A stretch of 64,000 bases of DNA from Batkoa obscura (GCA_030770535.1 JASVEC010000056.1:1-64000), one strand, 5' to 3'; positions 1-10,753 are shown, counted from the stretch's first letter. The notes: generated from the sequence alone by a model not told the origin. Made by a program: numbers and translations.

Positions 1-167
1 TTATTATTTTGTTGAAATAAAAAATATAAATGCATAACTTTCATAACTAAACTTCGAAATGGAATTTTTGAGAAAATACTTCAATAACAATAGGGTGGAG
101 TACACAATATAAACATTGTAATTCATTTACATCAATTTTAAGAGCTACTTATAACAACCCAAGGTTC

Positions 168-1740
168 ATGGAATTTTATAATAAAACAAAACAAAGAAAA
201 GATATATTATCAAAGTTTACTATCGATAATAATAAACTTAATCAAGTAATGTATAAAAATTAGTGCTTTAAGGGAAACAGGAAACAAAAGTCAGCAAGTA
301 GCGTTATTATCAACTATAGCTTCAGTATATTCTTTTGATGAATGTAAGAGTTTTGGGTTTAATATAAATAGAAATCAATATGATTATTCAAAAACAAGTA
401 ATAATAATAAAATATCAACATTAAAACCTATTATTAAAAATACAAAAAAAATTAAAGATGACCAAATTGAAACTATCATACAATATTTACTAAATGATTC
501 AACTATTTCATCAAGATTTAATAAAAAAAATAACGATAGTAAATATTCATCAGATAATATATATATATTAAATAAAAGTAGAAGAATGATATATAGTAAA
601 TATTTGAATGATCTAAGAGATAAAGCAGTAGCCAGGTCAACGTTCTTTAAATATATACCAACTAATTTCAAAAATCCAGCAAGAAAAACGGATCTATGTA
701 ATATATGTACCCAGTATACAGTTAGAAAAAAGTTATTTGAAAATAAAATAAATACAGCAAAAAACAAAGCAGAGATAGAAGAAATTTTCAACGAAGAAGA
801 AAAATTATACAAATTACATAAATTCTGTGTTGATACTCAAAAAAACACATTTAATGAAACTATCAAAAAATTAAATAACAAAAGTTGTATAATAGTTTTA
901 GATTTTAAACAAAATATGGAAATAGGGACAAGACCAGATTCAATAAATTTAGATCATTATAATAAACAAGCTATATCAGTATTAGGCTTTGGTGTATTAT
1001 ATTTAAAAGATGATAAAACAATAGGCAAAGTTTACTTTGATTATTTATCTGAAATATTGAATCATGATTCAGCATATGCAGGAGATTGTTTAATCGATTT
1101 AATCTCTACAGAGCTTCTATTTAAAAAGTTTACAAAAATTAATATATGGGCAGATACAGGAAATCATTTTAGATCCCAAGAGTTCTTACATTATATGTTT
1201 AAAGAAATTCATAAAATAAATAGTAGTTTGAATGTTAATCTTAATTTTTTTGCTGAGCATCATGGAAAAAGTATAGTTGATGGACATTTTGGAAACCTTT
1301 CAAAATGGAAAAGTAGTTTTGAAGCGTTAGGTAAAATAGAAGATATCGATCAATTAATTTCAAGATTTGAGGCTTTTATTTGTGAGCATAATAAAATTAA
1401 TAACTCGACTGTTAATAATGGGAAAACAGATATAATTTTTAAAAAGTATAAAAGAAACAAAAATACAAAAAGAATAATAGAGATGCAGGGCATTAAGAAG
1501 TATTTACATTTTATTAAACATAACAATAAACTACATTGTTATCCAGTATCTGATACATCAAAAAAAAGCGATATAGTCCCAATTAAAGTTATAGAGTCTA
1601 TAGAAAACAGAAAAATTAAAAGATCGATCCCAGCTTACCTTACGAAGATAACAGAGAATTTGAAAATTTCGATATTTACTAAGCAAGTAAGTAGTTTGTT
1701 GAATGATAGAAATAGATTGTTAAATGTTAGGATTACTTAA
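168..1740 (+). CDS. Transposase-like protein with DDE-type (RNase H-like) core, probably from a DNA transposon
   Basis: The frame is open from about position 253 to the stop at 1738-1740. It has no ATG until 586, although the sequence before 586 already looks coding. A likely true start is ATG 168 in a neighbouring frame, with one single-base frame break in the A-run near 255-262, giving about 520 residues. The C-terminal two thirds carries a cysteine pair (DLCNIC) followed by three acidic-residue blocks that look like a DDE core: VLDFKQN, then WADTGNHFRS, then EHHGKSIVDGHFG. The spacing and the HGKSxxDGHFG block recall uncharacterised transposase-like proteins found in fungi and invertebrates; I cannot name the superfamily. 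The N-terminal part (about 100 residues, charged, Asn-rich) could be a DNA-binding region. No clear terminal inverted repeats bracket it, so it is probably a non-mobile remnant or a domesticated copy. Confidence 0.6.
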
Positions 1741-1750
1741 GTTATTAATA

Positions 1751-1887
1751 GCTAAGTTAATAAATAGTCAAAGAACAAGTAACTGTAATAATATGTAAAA
1801 ACTATTATTACTTGTACTATATAGGGATGGTCAATTATAGTTTTGGGGCTGACCACTCCCTCCCATGCAGCTATTTATTAACTTGGC
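1751..1887. repeat. Palindromic element with nested inverted repeats
   Basis: Outer arms 1751-1767 (GCTAAGTTAATAAATAG) and 1871-1887 match as inverted repeats in 16 of 17 positions. Inside them lies a second inverted pair built on ACAAGTAA / TTACTTGT (about 1775-1815). The core, 1823-1861, has AGGGATGGTCA facing TGACCACTCCCT. It starts 10 nt after the stop of the transposase-like gene. It may be a MITE with hAT-like TAGGGATGG ends, or the folded 3' end of that element. No second copy was seen in the window. Confidence 0.55.
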
Positions 1888-1928
1888 AATATATTAATAA
1901 TGTAATTATAACATTAAAGTAGTTTATT

Positions 1929-2194
1929 TATTTGATAATAAATCTACGATGTTGGTTATAAAGCAGTTGATAATAAATATTTCTCAATTAAGCTTTATAA
2001 GAACATGTATTTAAGATCTAGTAGAAATTCAACTAACTTACAGTATGAGCTATAATATAATGGTTTAGAACTGTGTTTGGGTACTTTTGTTTTAATAAAA
2101 GATGTGATTTTATAGAATTTTAAGCGAAGTTTTTAAAATACAAATTTTTTTAAAATTGGATAAAATAATGAAACTAATTCAGACAACCCCATAT
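1929..2194 (+). repeat. Dispersed repeat of about 265 bp (copy 1), ends in a MITE-like terminus
   Basis: This stretch aligns along its whole length with 50328-50593. Shared blocks include GGTTATRAAGCAGT, a GAACTGTG...GGGTACTTTTGTTTTAATAAAA block and AATTTTAAGCGAAGTTTTTAAAA. Its right end (TGGATAAAATAATGAAACTAATT...CCCCATATG) is a diverged version of the right end of the common TGGGGATG MITE, but it has no TGGGGATG left end. The last bases overlap the start codon of the kelch gene. By eye the two copies are roughly 80% identical, which suggests an old element. Confidence 0.7.
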
Positions 2195-3233
2195 GCTGCT
2201 TTGGATTTTGTTAATAAGCATTGTTTTTGGTAAACACCTTGCTCAAAGCCCTCCAAAATTATCTGGCGGAAACTGCATGTTAGTTAAAGATAAAATTTAT
2301 TATTTAGGTGGCTCAACTCAGGATAGTGACAATAAGATAATAACAAATAAGGATGTATACATGTTGGATTTATTAAATGATAGTTTCATGGTCAATAAAA
2401 CCCAAGCAAAGTGGACCAAAATTAATAGCAAAGCACCTTCTTCAATGTACGGTAGTATAATACAACCTGTCAAAGACTCAGATGAAATTTATATGATTGG
2501 AGGGGAAGGTTCTGATATTTTCGCCAGCTTTCAGGTTTATAATATAAAGACAAACAAATGGACTAATAACGAAAAGGCATCTACACAACTAGCTACTTTA
2601 CTTAAACGAGAAAATATTGGCTCAACGTTATCAAACACTTACTTGGCCAATTTAGATACTGGGAATATGCATTATTTTGGAGGCGAATATACAAACAGGA
2701 GTAAGAAAATGGGACATAATGAAAAAGTGTTTACTTATAATATAGAGAGTAATGTTTGGATAGTGGAGCAATCAGAATATAAAACAAGTATTAGTGGTGG
2801 TATCATCTCATTGAAGTCTTCAATCCATAATTTTGGAGGGAAAACAAGCGATGGTGAGTATCAGGACGGGAAAAGTTATAATACTTGGTCCACTGATGCT
2901 AGAAGTAGTAATACAAATACATTTAGTGGGGGTCGCCTATTTCCAGCTATATCTAAATTTTCAACTGTTTTTGATGATAGAAGTGGGTTTGCATATATAT
3001 TAGGTAGTACTGATGATAAAGAAGGGAATGATGTTTACAGTATAAAAACTTCAACTATTAAGGTAGATAAGTCATATAAAGTAGATGGATTCGAATCTTA
3101 TAACAATGGCTGTTTAGTTTATTATAAAGAGCATTTGATTTATTCCTTTGGTAGTAAAGATAATATTTATTCTGATAAAACGCAGTTAATTTATTTAACT
3201 GATAAAGTATTAGTAACAAAGTTAAAAAAATAA
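2193..3233 (+). CDS. Secreted kelch-repeat (beta-propeller) protein
   Basis: Intronless frame of 346 residues. Residues 1-18 (MLLWILLISIVFGKHLAQ) form a good signal peptide. Kelch-type blades follow, each with a hydrophobic strand, a Gly-Gly pair and a downstream aromatic: IYYLGG (about 37-42), IYMIGGEG (about 99), MHYFGGEY (about 158), IHNFGGK (about 210) and AYILGS (about 268). Kelch/galactose-oxidase-like propellers in fungal secreted proteins usually bind or oxidise glycans, or act in adhesion. No catalytic Cys-Tyr signature of galactose oxidase is evident, so an enzyme role is not supported. It ends in KLKK with no membrane anchor or GPI signal. The start ATG lies exactly at the end of a repeat (1929-2194), so promoter and leader derive from repeat DNA. 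Confidence 0.75.
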   Translation: MLLWILLISIVFGKHLAQSPPKLSGGNCMLVKDKIYYLGGSTQDSDNKIITNKDVYMLDLLNDSFMVNKTQAKWTKINSKAPSSMYGSIIQPVKDSDEIYMIGGEGSDIFASFQVYNIKTNKWTNNEKASTQLATLLKRENIGSTLSNTYLANLDTGNMHYFGGEYTNRSKKMGHNEKVFTYNIESNVWIVEQSEYKTSISGGIISLKSSIHNFGGKTSDGEYQDGKSYNTWSTDARSSNTNTFSGGRLFPAISKFSTVFDDRSGFAYILGSTDDKEGNDVYSIKTSTIKVDKSYKVDGFESYNNGCLVYYKEHLIYSFGSKDNIYSDKTQLIYLTDKVLVTKLKK

Positions 3234-3683
3234 GTTTTAGAACTAAAAAATGATGGTTCAAGCTTAGAAAAAGAGTTGTTTTCAATAAATGTATTGTAGT
3301 TTTATGGTTCTATAATAGTAGAGGAATGCTCCATCGTTGGTTCGAAAAATTAATAAACTTATGATTTTAAACTATGTTTTAATTAAATTATTCGATAGTT
3401 TGATAATTTATGTCATTTTTCTTATCTAATATATATAAAGGTACTTGGTATATAAAAGCAGTATCTTGAGCTTTTAATATTTGACTATTTAGTCAAAATT
3501 TTTAAGCAATAAAAAATAAAAAATAAAGTTTTTTAAGATCAAGACGGAGCTAAGGTATCTACAATTGTAATATCAAATATCAAAAGCTTCATACTTATCT
3601 GTAAGGATTATGTTATATATACCATATATAAAAGAAATAATGATCTAATCCTCAAGTAAATCTAGAACAAAAGTAAAACAACT

Positions 3684-3780
3684 TTGGTAATGTTTTTTTG
3701 ACTTCGCTACTTTTTTCATTTTTTAAGCACTGTTTAAGCGGAAAATTTGTTAGTAAAATTCTTAAACACAATACATCTTA
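3684..3780 (-). mobile_element. TGGGGATG MITE, degenerate copy
   Basis: The internal sequence matches the family (TTTTTGACTTC, TTTTTTAAGCACTGTTTAAGCGGAAAA, TTAGTAAAATTCTTAAACAC), but both termini are worn: no TGGGGATG on the left, ACATCTTA on the right. Orientation is set by the GGATGTATTTTTGTGTTTAAG end, which lies on the right here. Confidence 0.75.
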
Positions 3781-4093
3781 TAGTGACTTCTTATATTAAA
3801 GTTATATTAAAATAAAACATCTCAGTTAATTTTATTAATATGTAATTTTTTGAGATAGTTGGTTAACTTTAAGCTAAAGCTAATCACTGGATGCTGCTTC
3901 AAGTATCCTTATGAATTATGTAATGTTAATTAGAGTTAGGGGATAATTTAATAGGTGAATATATATAGATAGTCTACATTTAAAATTTAATAAAGATGAA
4001 ATTTTGCAGCAGAGAGTTTGCTTTAGCAGCTACTAAATTGTTCTTGTTTTATTGATGTATGAGAGCTAATGTATTAATGTAGACCATTGACTA

Positions 4094-4197
4094 TATGGGG
4101 ATGTATTTTTGTATTTAAGAATTTTACTGACAATTTTTCCACATAAATAGCGCTTAAAAAATGGAAAAATAATGAAACTAAAAAAAACAGCCCCATA
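4094..4197 (+). mobile_element. TGGGGATG MITE
   Basis: TA-TGGGGATGTATTTTTG at the left and GCCCCA-TA at the right, with the AATAGCGCTTAAAA core between TTTTTCCAC and GGAAAAATAATGAA. The TA on each side is the target duplication. Confidence 0.9.
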
Positions 4198-4450
4198 TGT
4201 TAATGATTAGCTACTTACTAAAAACAAACCAGTTGACTTAAAGAAGGTTTGAAATAACATAGCTTTTGAAAAAACCTCACAGCTTATGTATGAATAAAAA
4301 TTAATGAGGAAAAATATAGGGTGAGGAATAAAATTTAAGGATGCTAAAATTAAACTTGAAATATGATTGTGTTTAGCTATTAAGCATACTCATAGTTATT
4401 ATACATAGAGGTATTGGGGTGAAATCAAAATAATTTTGCAACTTTGTACA

Positions 4451-4556
4451 TATGGGGATGTGTTTTTGTATTTAAGAATTTTAATAGCAATTTTTCCACT
4501 CAAATAGCGCTTAAAAGGTGGAAAAAGTAATGAAGCCAAAAAAAAACATCCCCATA
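4451..4556 (+). mobile_element. TGGGGATG MITE
   Basis: Well-preserved ends, TATGGGGATGTG and ACATCCCCATA, flanked by TA. It has the family core AATAGCGCTTAAAAGG. Confidence 0.92.
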
Positions 4557-4978
4557 TGTTGGTTCAAAAACTAGGAGTGAAGCTTTTAGAAGCTATGTAA
4601 ACAACAGTTTTGAATTCTACAATTATTTACTTCCAATTTAATAAAAGAAAGTTATAATATTGATATATATTTTATACAAGTCTGTATTCATATTAAATAT
4701 TTTTGTTCAAATACTTTATAAATCATTCTGTTATTTACAATGTATGTATTATTTTAAAAAGAATACATGATAGAATGCGGCTGTTTATCCTGACTAAACT
4801 TAACTATAGATAAACATAACTAGATAGTAAAAGAATTTATGAATTTGGGCAGGAATAAAATGGAAGGGCATTAGCTGACGCGATAGACGAGGAATCTAAC
4901 TAACCAGTGCGCATCAATATAAAAATAAAGTAAATTAGCTTTAGGCTTTTTGATGTTGTCTGTATCATTTTTGTCTAC

Positions 4979-5410
4979 TTACAGCTCTTTATACGCAGTT
5001 ATTGGCGCTTCAACTGGACCACATAGGCTTCTAGTTTCATTTAAACAAATTGTGTGGTCATTCCCTTCATTATGTACATTATTTTCTATTAAATCAAAGA
5101 TTCGGGCACCGTTTGTGTTATTCTTACATTTTGAAGGGTGAAATAGACTAATACTCTCTTGTTGATTCCTCTCACATGTTGTGTTCTCTTTTTTCTCAAA
5201 TATAGTATAAGATGCATAAGATATAACTCCTTTTTCAGTATAAAAGCCGCATTTGCATTTAATTCCGTCTTTTCTAAATCTTTCTTTGGCTTCATCTAAA
5301 TTGTCAAAGATTTCACCTTCACAGCTATAGGCATAGCCGCTAATCGCGGGTGTACCTTCGGATAGTGTAAATTGAGTAGCAAAGAGTAAGAAAAAAACGG
5401 TAAGTTTCAT
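4979..5410 (-). CDS. Small secreted cysteine-containing protein
   Basis: 143 residues. The N-terminus (MKLTVFFLLFATQFTLSEG) is a clear signal peptide with likely cleavage near residue 19. The mature part has about eight cysteines in no family pattern I recognise, including a CKCGFY motif near residue 53 and a CGP near the C-terminus, and one or two N-glycosylation sequons. This is the profile of an extracellular or effector-like small protein; the function is unknown. A decayed tandem copy lies 2.3 kb downstream. There the reading continues for about 20 codons past this gene's stop, which suggests this gene's C-terminus was shortened by a stop codon. The TAA stop is itself part of a GTAAGT, so splicing to a further exon is an alternative. 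Confidence 0.65.
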   Translation of the reverse strand: MKLTVFFLLFATQFTLSEGTPAISGYAYSCEGEIFDNLDEAKERFRKDGIKCKCGFYTEKGVISYASYTIFEKKENTTCERNQQESISLFHPSKCKNNTNGARIFDLIENNVHNEGNDHTICLNETRSLCGPVEAPITAYKEL

Positions 5411-5901
5411 TGGTATTTTGATTCTAATTTAGTCTCATTATTAGATTTGTGTATATAGTTTCTACTTCCTCTTCGTTAAATTGTTCTTCTATTTTAACTA
5501 ATTAATTAGTTGATAGCATGACTCTTGCCAAGGTCCAACCTTGTTATTTTACTCGTATCTGTACTAAATCAATAACTTGAATGATTTATTGAATATGCAT
5601 GATGGTATATATTCTTTATAAGTGGAATTAAAATAAAAGTTAGATCTTGTACTTGAAATATTAAGTTTTATACAATCCTAAGTAAAACTTTAGCAGCCTG
5701 TGGTATTTTGATACTTTCTAAATGTAGGTATAAATTCTACACTATCAAAGGGTATATGTATTTTTTGTAATGACCTTTAAACAGCTACTCCTGCAGCATA
5801 AATAAGTGCGAAAGTGTGAGAATTGATGTGTAAATTATGGGGTGATTCAATGACATTTATATATACTGATTTATTAAAATGTTACTGAGCGCCAAAAGTA
5901 G

Positions 5902-6012
5902 TAAATGGGGTGATATATTTTTTTGTCTAAGAATTTTACTAACAATCTTTCTGCTCAAATAGCGCTTAAAAAATGGAAAAAGTGATGAAATCAAAAAGGG
6001 ACATTCCCAAAT
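5902..6012 (+). mobile_element. TGGGGATG MITE, diverged
   Basis: Left end AATGGGGTGATATATTT, core CTCAAATAGCGCTTAAAAAATGG, right end GGGACATTCCCAA. Ends are mutated relative to the consensus. Confidence 0.8.
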
Positions 6013-6888
6013 ATTTAAACTGAAATATGTATTTAAAGTGATATCAAAGTAAATTTGCTTCGAGTCAAAGGGTTTCCAAATATTACTTTTATATTTAAAG
6101 TTATATTAGTATACAATAAACATCTTTATTCATAAGTGTATCTCTCTGGATATTAATTTAATCTGACATGGTCATCAACTATGAACTAGAAGTTACCTAG
6201 GGGTAAGCAGTACTTCCTGCCAACGATTAATTGTGTTGTGTAAACTAACTTGAAACTGGCATAATGAAACTTCTAATAAGCTTTTGATCATATAGCGTGA
6301 ACATGCTTTTGACAAGAAGGGAGCACCAATCTATTCAGCTTCAAATGACTTTAACTTTATCATTATGTGATGGTTTTAATAAACCAAATATTGTGTAATC
6401 AACCTATACTGTATATATTAAGTGTATTTAAAATACTTGGTTTTATCATATATATAGCTATTTATGTATTTGAACAAAAGAGATCCGTGAAGCTTAGCGT
6501 AATATGTCTATAGTTATTGTAATAATTAGATACATGATAATAGGAGACAATTAAAAATCAAAGCAATTTACTCAAAATTTCAAAAAGCAGCTTTTCGAAA
6601 GGGCTTGTGGCTTGTGTGGAAATAAGAGTGAATGGACAAAAATGGCAAATTAAAAATGAAATTTGATGTTCAAGTCAAATTTAGGATATGGTCACTATCA
6701 ATTACTAAGTAATTTGAACAGTTTACTGCATGTGAAATTCCAAGGATGAAATTGAGATATTTTCGCACCTTTATACATAAATTAATTCTAGGATAAGACA
6801 TCCTTTAAGAAAGCTGTGGAATTAATAATTGTTAATTTTTATAGATTTTAATAAAGTATATCTTTTATTATGAATAAATGTCATTATA

Positions 6889-6990
6889 TAAGAGGATATA
6901 TTTTTAGGTTTAAGAATTTTATTGACAATTTTTCTACTTAAATAGCGCTTAAGATAGAAAAAGTGATGAAGTCAAAAAAACATCACCATA
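6889..6990 (+). mobile_element. TGGGGATG MITE, first of a tail-to-tail pair
   Basis: Left end worn (TAAGAGGATATATTTTTAGG), right end ACATCACCATA. It shares its right-hand TA with the next element, which is inverted. Confidence 0.85.
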
Positions 6991-7092
6991 TGGGAGTGTT
7001 TTTTTGACTTCATTATTTTTTCCATTTTTTAAGCACTATTTAAGCGGAAAATTTGTTAGTAAAATTCTCAAACACAAAAAAACATCCCCATA
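6989..7092 (-). mobile_element. TGGGGATG MITE, second of a tail-to-tail pair
   Basis: Starts TATGGGAGTGTTTTTTTGAC and ends ACATCCCCATA. It is inverted relative to 6889-6990 and abuts it at a single TA, so the two together make an imperfect palindrome of about 200 bp. Confidence 0.9.
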
Positions 7093-7230
7093 TATTAAGT
7101 ACAGCTAACTAATAATAAAGCACACAAAGTTAAGAAAAAGCAAAATGAGAAGATGTCAACCGATGCAAAGGATAAAGAATCTAAGTGTTTGACTCTATTG
7201 AAATAGCAAAGATAGCAAAATACCTTTAAG

Positions 7231-7716
7231 TTTTTTGACATTATTTGTACTCTTTTTAGCATCATATGCAGTTTTGTACCTAGTTATTTGCGTTCCAACT
7301 GGACCACATAGGTTTTAAACCTTATTCAAACAAATTGCATGGTAATTGTCGCCATTATGCTCATAATTTTCAATGTAATCAAAATTTGTGACTCTGTCTG
7401 TGTTCTTTTTACACTTTTAAAGATTAAATAAATCACTAACTTTATCTTGGTTTTTTTCACATGTCATGTTTTCTTTCTTCTTGAATACGATACAAGCTAC
7501 ATAGGACACCATCCCTTTTTGAGTATAAAAATCACATTCGCATTTAATACCACCCTTCCTGAATTTTTCTTTAATTCTATTTATTTTTTCGAGGGTTTCA
7601 TGTGTCCAGTCAGAGTTTTAACTTTTATAATTATAAGCATAACCTTAAAAGGATGGCAAATCTTCAGATAAGGCAAATTTATCAATGTAAAGGAAGAATG
7701 AAAACATGGACCTCAT
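7231..7716 (-). pseudogene. Decayed copy of the small secreted cysteine-containing protein
   Basis: The reverse strand is similar to the gene at 4979-5410 along its whole length, including the signal-peptide region, the cysteine-rich middle and the CGPVGTQIT-like C-terminus. It cannot be read as one frame. Similarity continues beyond the stop of the intact gene and into the 3' flank (about 7151-7230 against 4870-4978), so this is a tandem segmental duplication of roughly 2.3 kb period rather than a retrocopy. Confidence 0.7.
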
Positions 7717-9217
7717 TAGTATAACAGCTTTAGCTTTAGTTTTTTTATCAGGCTAATATTGCTCATCCAAAATCAACTATAAACATATTAGATTTTATAA
7801 GAAGCAAAGTAGTTTGTAATAGAAATATATTTTATCCTACTTTTTACACTTGTCTTTTTATTCTTTGAACTCTGAAAAATAGCACTATCCACATAAGGTG
7901 CCAGTGGTTTTTCTATCATATCTGATTAAAGCTTCACAGTTTCTATTTTCTTTTTCTTTTCTTTCTATTTTTTGTTAGTTGATATTATGCCATTTTCAAG
8001 TTTTTTTCTCAAAAGATAGAGTATAAACTATAGTGACTATTACTAAGTCTCATGATTAAGTTGACTTTGCTGCTTATAAAATAATAAGGTACCTTAATTG
8101 GTGTTTTGTACATATATACTAAAAAAACATTTATCCCATTAGCTGATTCAAAACGAGTAAATAATTACACTTAGTATTCGATTCATGAATTTTTTATTTT
8201 CAAAGTACACTTGCATTAAGTAAGAATATATATCATTTATTTGTTGAAGGGATATAGGATCTTTCTGTTTTAAAAATAAATAAATAAAACCTTTATACTA
8301 CTATCTAGACATATAAGAACTATACTCGGTTTAGGTATGATTGTAGTTTTGATTATTTAAGCTATATTTTTAAATTTCATGTAAGCAAAATCTAAAGCCT
8401 AGTATTTAAAATAATAAGTATTGGCTTGGTCATAAGATAGCCTTACAGTCTTAGATAGGCAAAAGATAGGTAAAAGGGAATAACTGTAATACTATAAAAA
8501 AATTATATATAAATAATTTTACTTTTAGACTTAAAAAAGATTTACTGTTGCAATTATAATTCTTGTTTCTTCATATGCATGAATCTGTAAGGTTATCTTG
8601 TAATTGATCTAATATAATACAGTGCTTGCTAAAGAAAGCCGTTTTCTAATAAATGTTCAAAAACCAGTAGATACATATGTATTTTTAAATCTAAGACGAA
8701 CCTTATGTTTTTAATTATGCAAATATAAAAAGTAGGAAATGTGTACTAACCGTTAAAGTAAAGTGAATTGAAAGAAAGAAGAAACATTAAGAGAAGCAAG
8801 GGCATGATTAGAGACTGAGTGTAGAATGTTGTAAAAGAGAGTTTGGGTGAAAGTAAGTCATGTGTTAATTCAATTTTAGCCAATTTTAGTCAATTTTACA
8901 TGAAAATGTTTTTTTGAATAAGAGCTTAGTCGTCATATTTGTGAATTTTAAGCTCAAGAAGTGAACAAATAAGTGAGAGGAAATATTCATTTTATACCAT
9001 AATAAAGAAATAGTAACAACAACAGTGATATGTAATTGATAAAAGTAATCAACAACAACGTTTAGGAATACGTTATCTCTTCCAATTGGTTGAGATTACT
9101 TCTGATTTGTTTTATTTACATGTTTCACTTTGATAGTACATATCAAAAATACATTTGCTTTTGCTTTAAAATAAAAAAGGTAAAAGGTGGTAAAATCCAT
9201 CTATTTAAGATAAGGAA
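7717..9217. other. Intergenic, nothing recognised
   Basis: AT-rich DNA without a supported gene. A short inverted match (GATAGCCTTACAG near 8434 against CTGTAAGGTTATC near 8586) is the only structure noticed; it is too short to call an element. Confidence 0.45.
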
Positions 9218-10753
9218 TTATAAATCTTTTTTATATAAATTAGCGTTAAGATAAGAAGAGGTAACATTTAAAAGATTATAAGAAGGACGATTAAAATAAG
9301 AAGCGTAGGGAGCAAAAGAAACAGGAGGTAATGCACTTCCATTACTATCATTAGGATTTGATTCGTCTAATTGTCCATTTGATGTGTTGGTTAATTTATT
9401 TTTGATATCATTGACCAGTATATTTTTTAATTTTTTGCCAATATGATTTAATATCGCTGGGTCCCTTCCAACATTCTGGTACATCCTTGCTATTAAAAAT
9501 TGTACTATTTTTCTTGCTAAAATAACATTTAATAAACAACAATTAGTAGTAAAAGCTGAGTCTACCTTCTTCATTTAATTCAACTTTATCTTCATTTTCA
9601 TCTAATTTGTTGTTTGCTTCTTTTAAACTATATATCATAAATTGGTATATTTCTTTAATTGCAGGACTTTTATCTAAATTAATGTAAATATAATATAAAT
9701 GTATATACTGAAAAAATTACCAGAGACTTTTTTAAGATTATCTTCTAAATTCTAAACAAAAATAAAGATAAAAATAAAACAGAATACTAATAATAAAATT
9801 TACTTCAGTAACAGTTGATAGCCAATTATATGATTCTTCCTCTTTAGGCAAAAGATCTAAGATTTCTCTAGCATTTTGTAATTTCACTATAAAATATCAA
9901 ATAAATAAAAACGAAGATTTTAATTATTTACCTATATTAAATTCATCGTCTACATTAACATCTTTTACAACAACCATGTTCTTTAATTTGTAATCACTTA
10001 TTTGGCGTAAATAGCTCATGGTTGGTTCTTTATGATATTCATCTACCTATTATCAATTAGCTTGGTTTTTTATCTATATCTAAAGTGATAATTGCCTTCT
10101 CCCCTCTTGAATTGGCTCTCATTTTACCCCTACCCCTACCACGAGTAGTTGTAGGCCTTATACCATAAGTTTCGACTGAATTTAGTCCTTTGAAATTACT
10201 TGAATTAGGTAGCATATTGGCAACTGACTAAAAATCATTAATAAAATAAATTTTCCACATTTGATTTGATCATACTTGTAGTATAAGATCACTGGTAGCT
10301 AATACTGGCATTGTTGGTTTAGGAGCTATTTTTTTGACTGTCAAAGAATTCTTCAAATTAGTTGCCAAATTCACATTGGGTTCTATCATGTTACTCGCAT
10401 TATCCATTCCTTCCGATCCTTCTTGCTGAACTCCCATTTTTAAACTTTGCTCCATAATTGATTGAACTTGGGTTGAAGTCTGAATATTCGATTTAGCCAA
10501 TTGCTCTAATATAAGAGCTACTTCTGCAGGCGTAATTTTAGTAGAATCTATTACTCCTTGCTCCGCTTGCTGTTCGACCTCTTCGATCCCTTCGCCCACT
10601 TTTTTACTTCTCTTTTCTACTAAACCTATAAAATTCCAAATTTAATTAAAACTTTTTAACTTTGGTTTTTCTTTTTCCATTACCTTCCTTGCTTTCTATT
10701 TCATTTTTTTCTATCTCTTTTTCTTTAGTTTTTCTTGTAACCTTTCGCTTCAT
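9218..10753 (-). CDS. Unrecognised conserved-looking protein, eight exons
   Basis: Reading the minus strand with GT-AG introns of about 45-90 nt gives one continuous protein of roughly 390 residues. It starts MKRKVTRKTKEKEIEKNE (basic, lysine-rich, possible nuclear signal). A helical segment follows (ITPAEVALILEQLAKSNIQ, then QVQSIMEQSLKMG), then a PTTTRGRG basic patch, EYHKEPTMSYLRQISDYK and REILDLLPKEEESYNWLSTV. The end is a helical segment (ARKIVQFLIARMYQNVGRDP) with a Ser/Asn/Tyr-rich tail ending NANLYKKDL. The mostly short, alpha-helical, charged layout and the basic N-terminus suggest a nuclear complex subunit, but I do not recognise the family. The exon 3/4 junction is the least certain: a donor inside the GGTAGGGGTAGGGGTAAA run and an acceptor at ...GGTAG are needed to keep frame. 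Confidence 0.6.

Larger units (their letters stand above)
3234..4978. other. Gene-free stretch with three MITEs
   Basis: No supported coding region. It holds three copies of the TGGGGATG MITE (3684-3780, 4094-4197, 4451-4556) in AT-rich DNA. Short open frames here are not conserved-looking. Confidence 0.6.
5411..7230. other. Intergenic DNA with three MITEs
   Basis: No coding region supported. Contains MITE copies at 5902-6012, 6889-6990 and 6989-7092, the last two fused tail-to-tail at one TA. The rest is AT-rich DNA without recognisable structure. Confidence 0.6.

Noticed and set aside
384-812. 142-residue hydrophobic minus-strand frame
   Set aside because: It is the antisense of the transposase-like gene; AT-rich Lys/Asn codons read backwards give Leu/Phe-rich frames.
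2193-3233. Galactose oxidase annotation for the kelch protein
   Set aside because: Kelch blades are present, but the copper ligands and the Cys-Tyr cofactor motif of galactose oxidase are not recognisable and the protein is too short.
8425-8610. Inverted match suggesting another foldback element
   Set aside because: Only about 15 bp pair (GATAGCCTTACAG / CTGTAAGGTTATC); too short in DNA of this composition.
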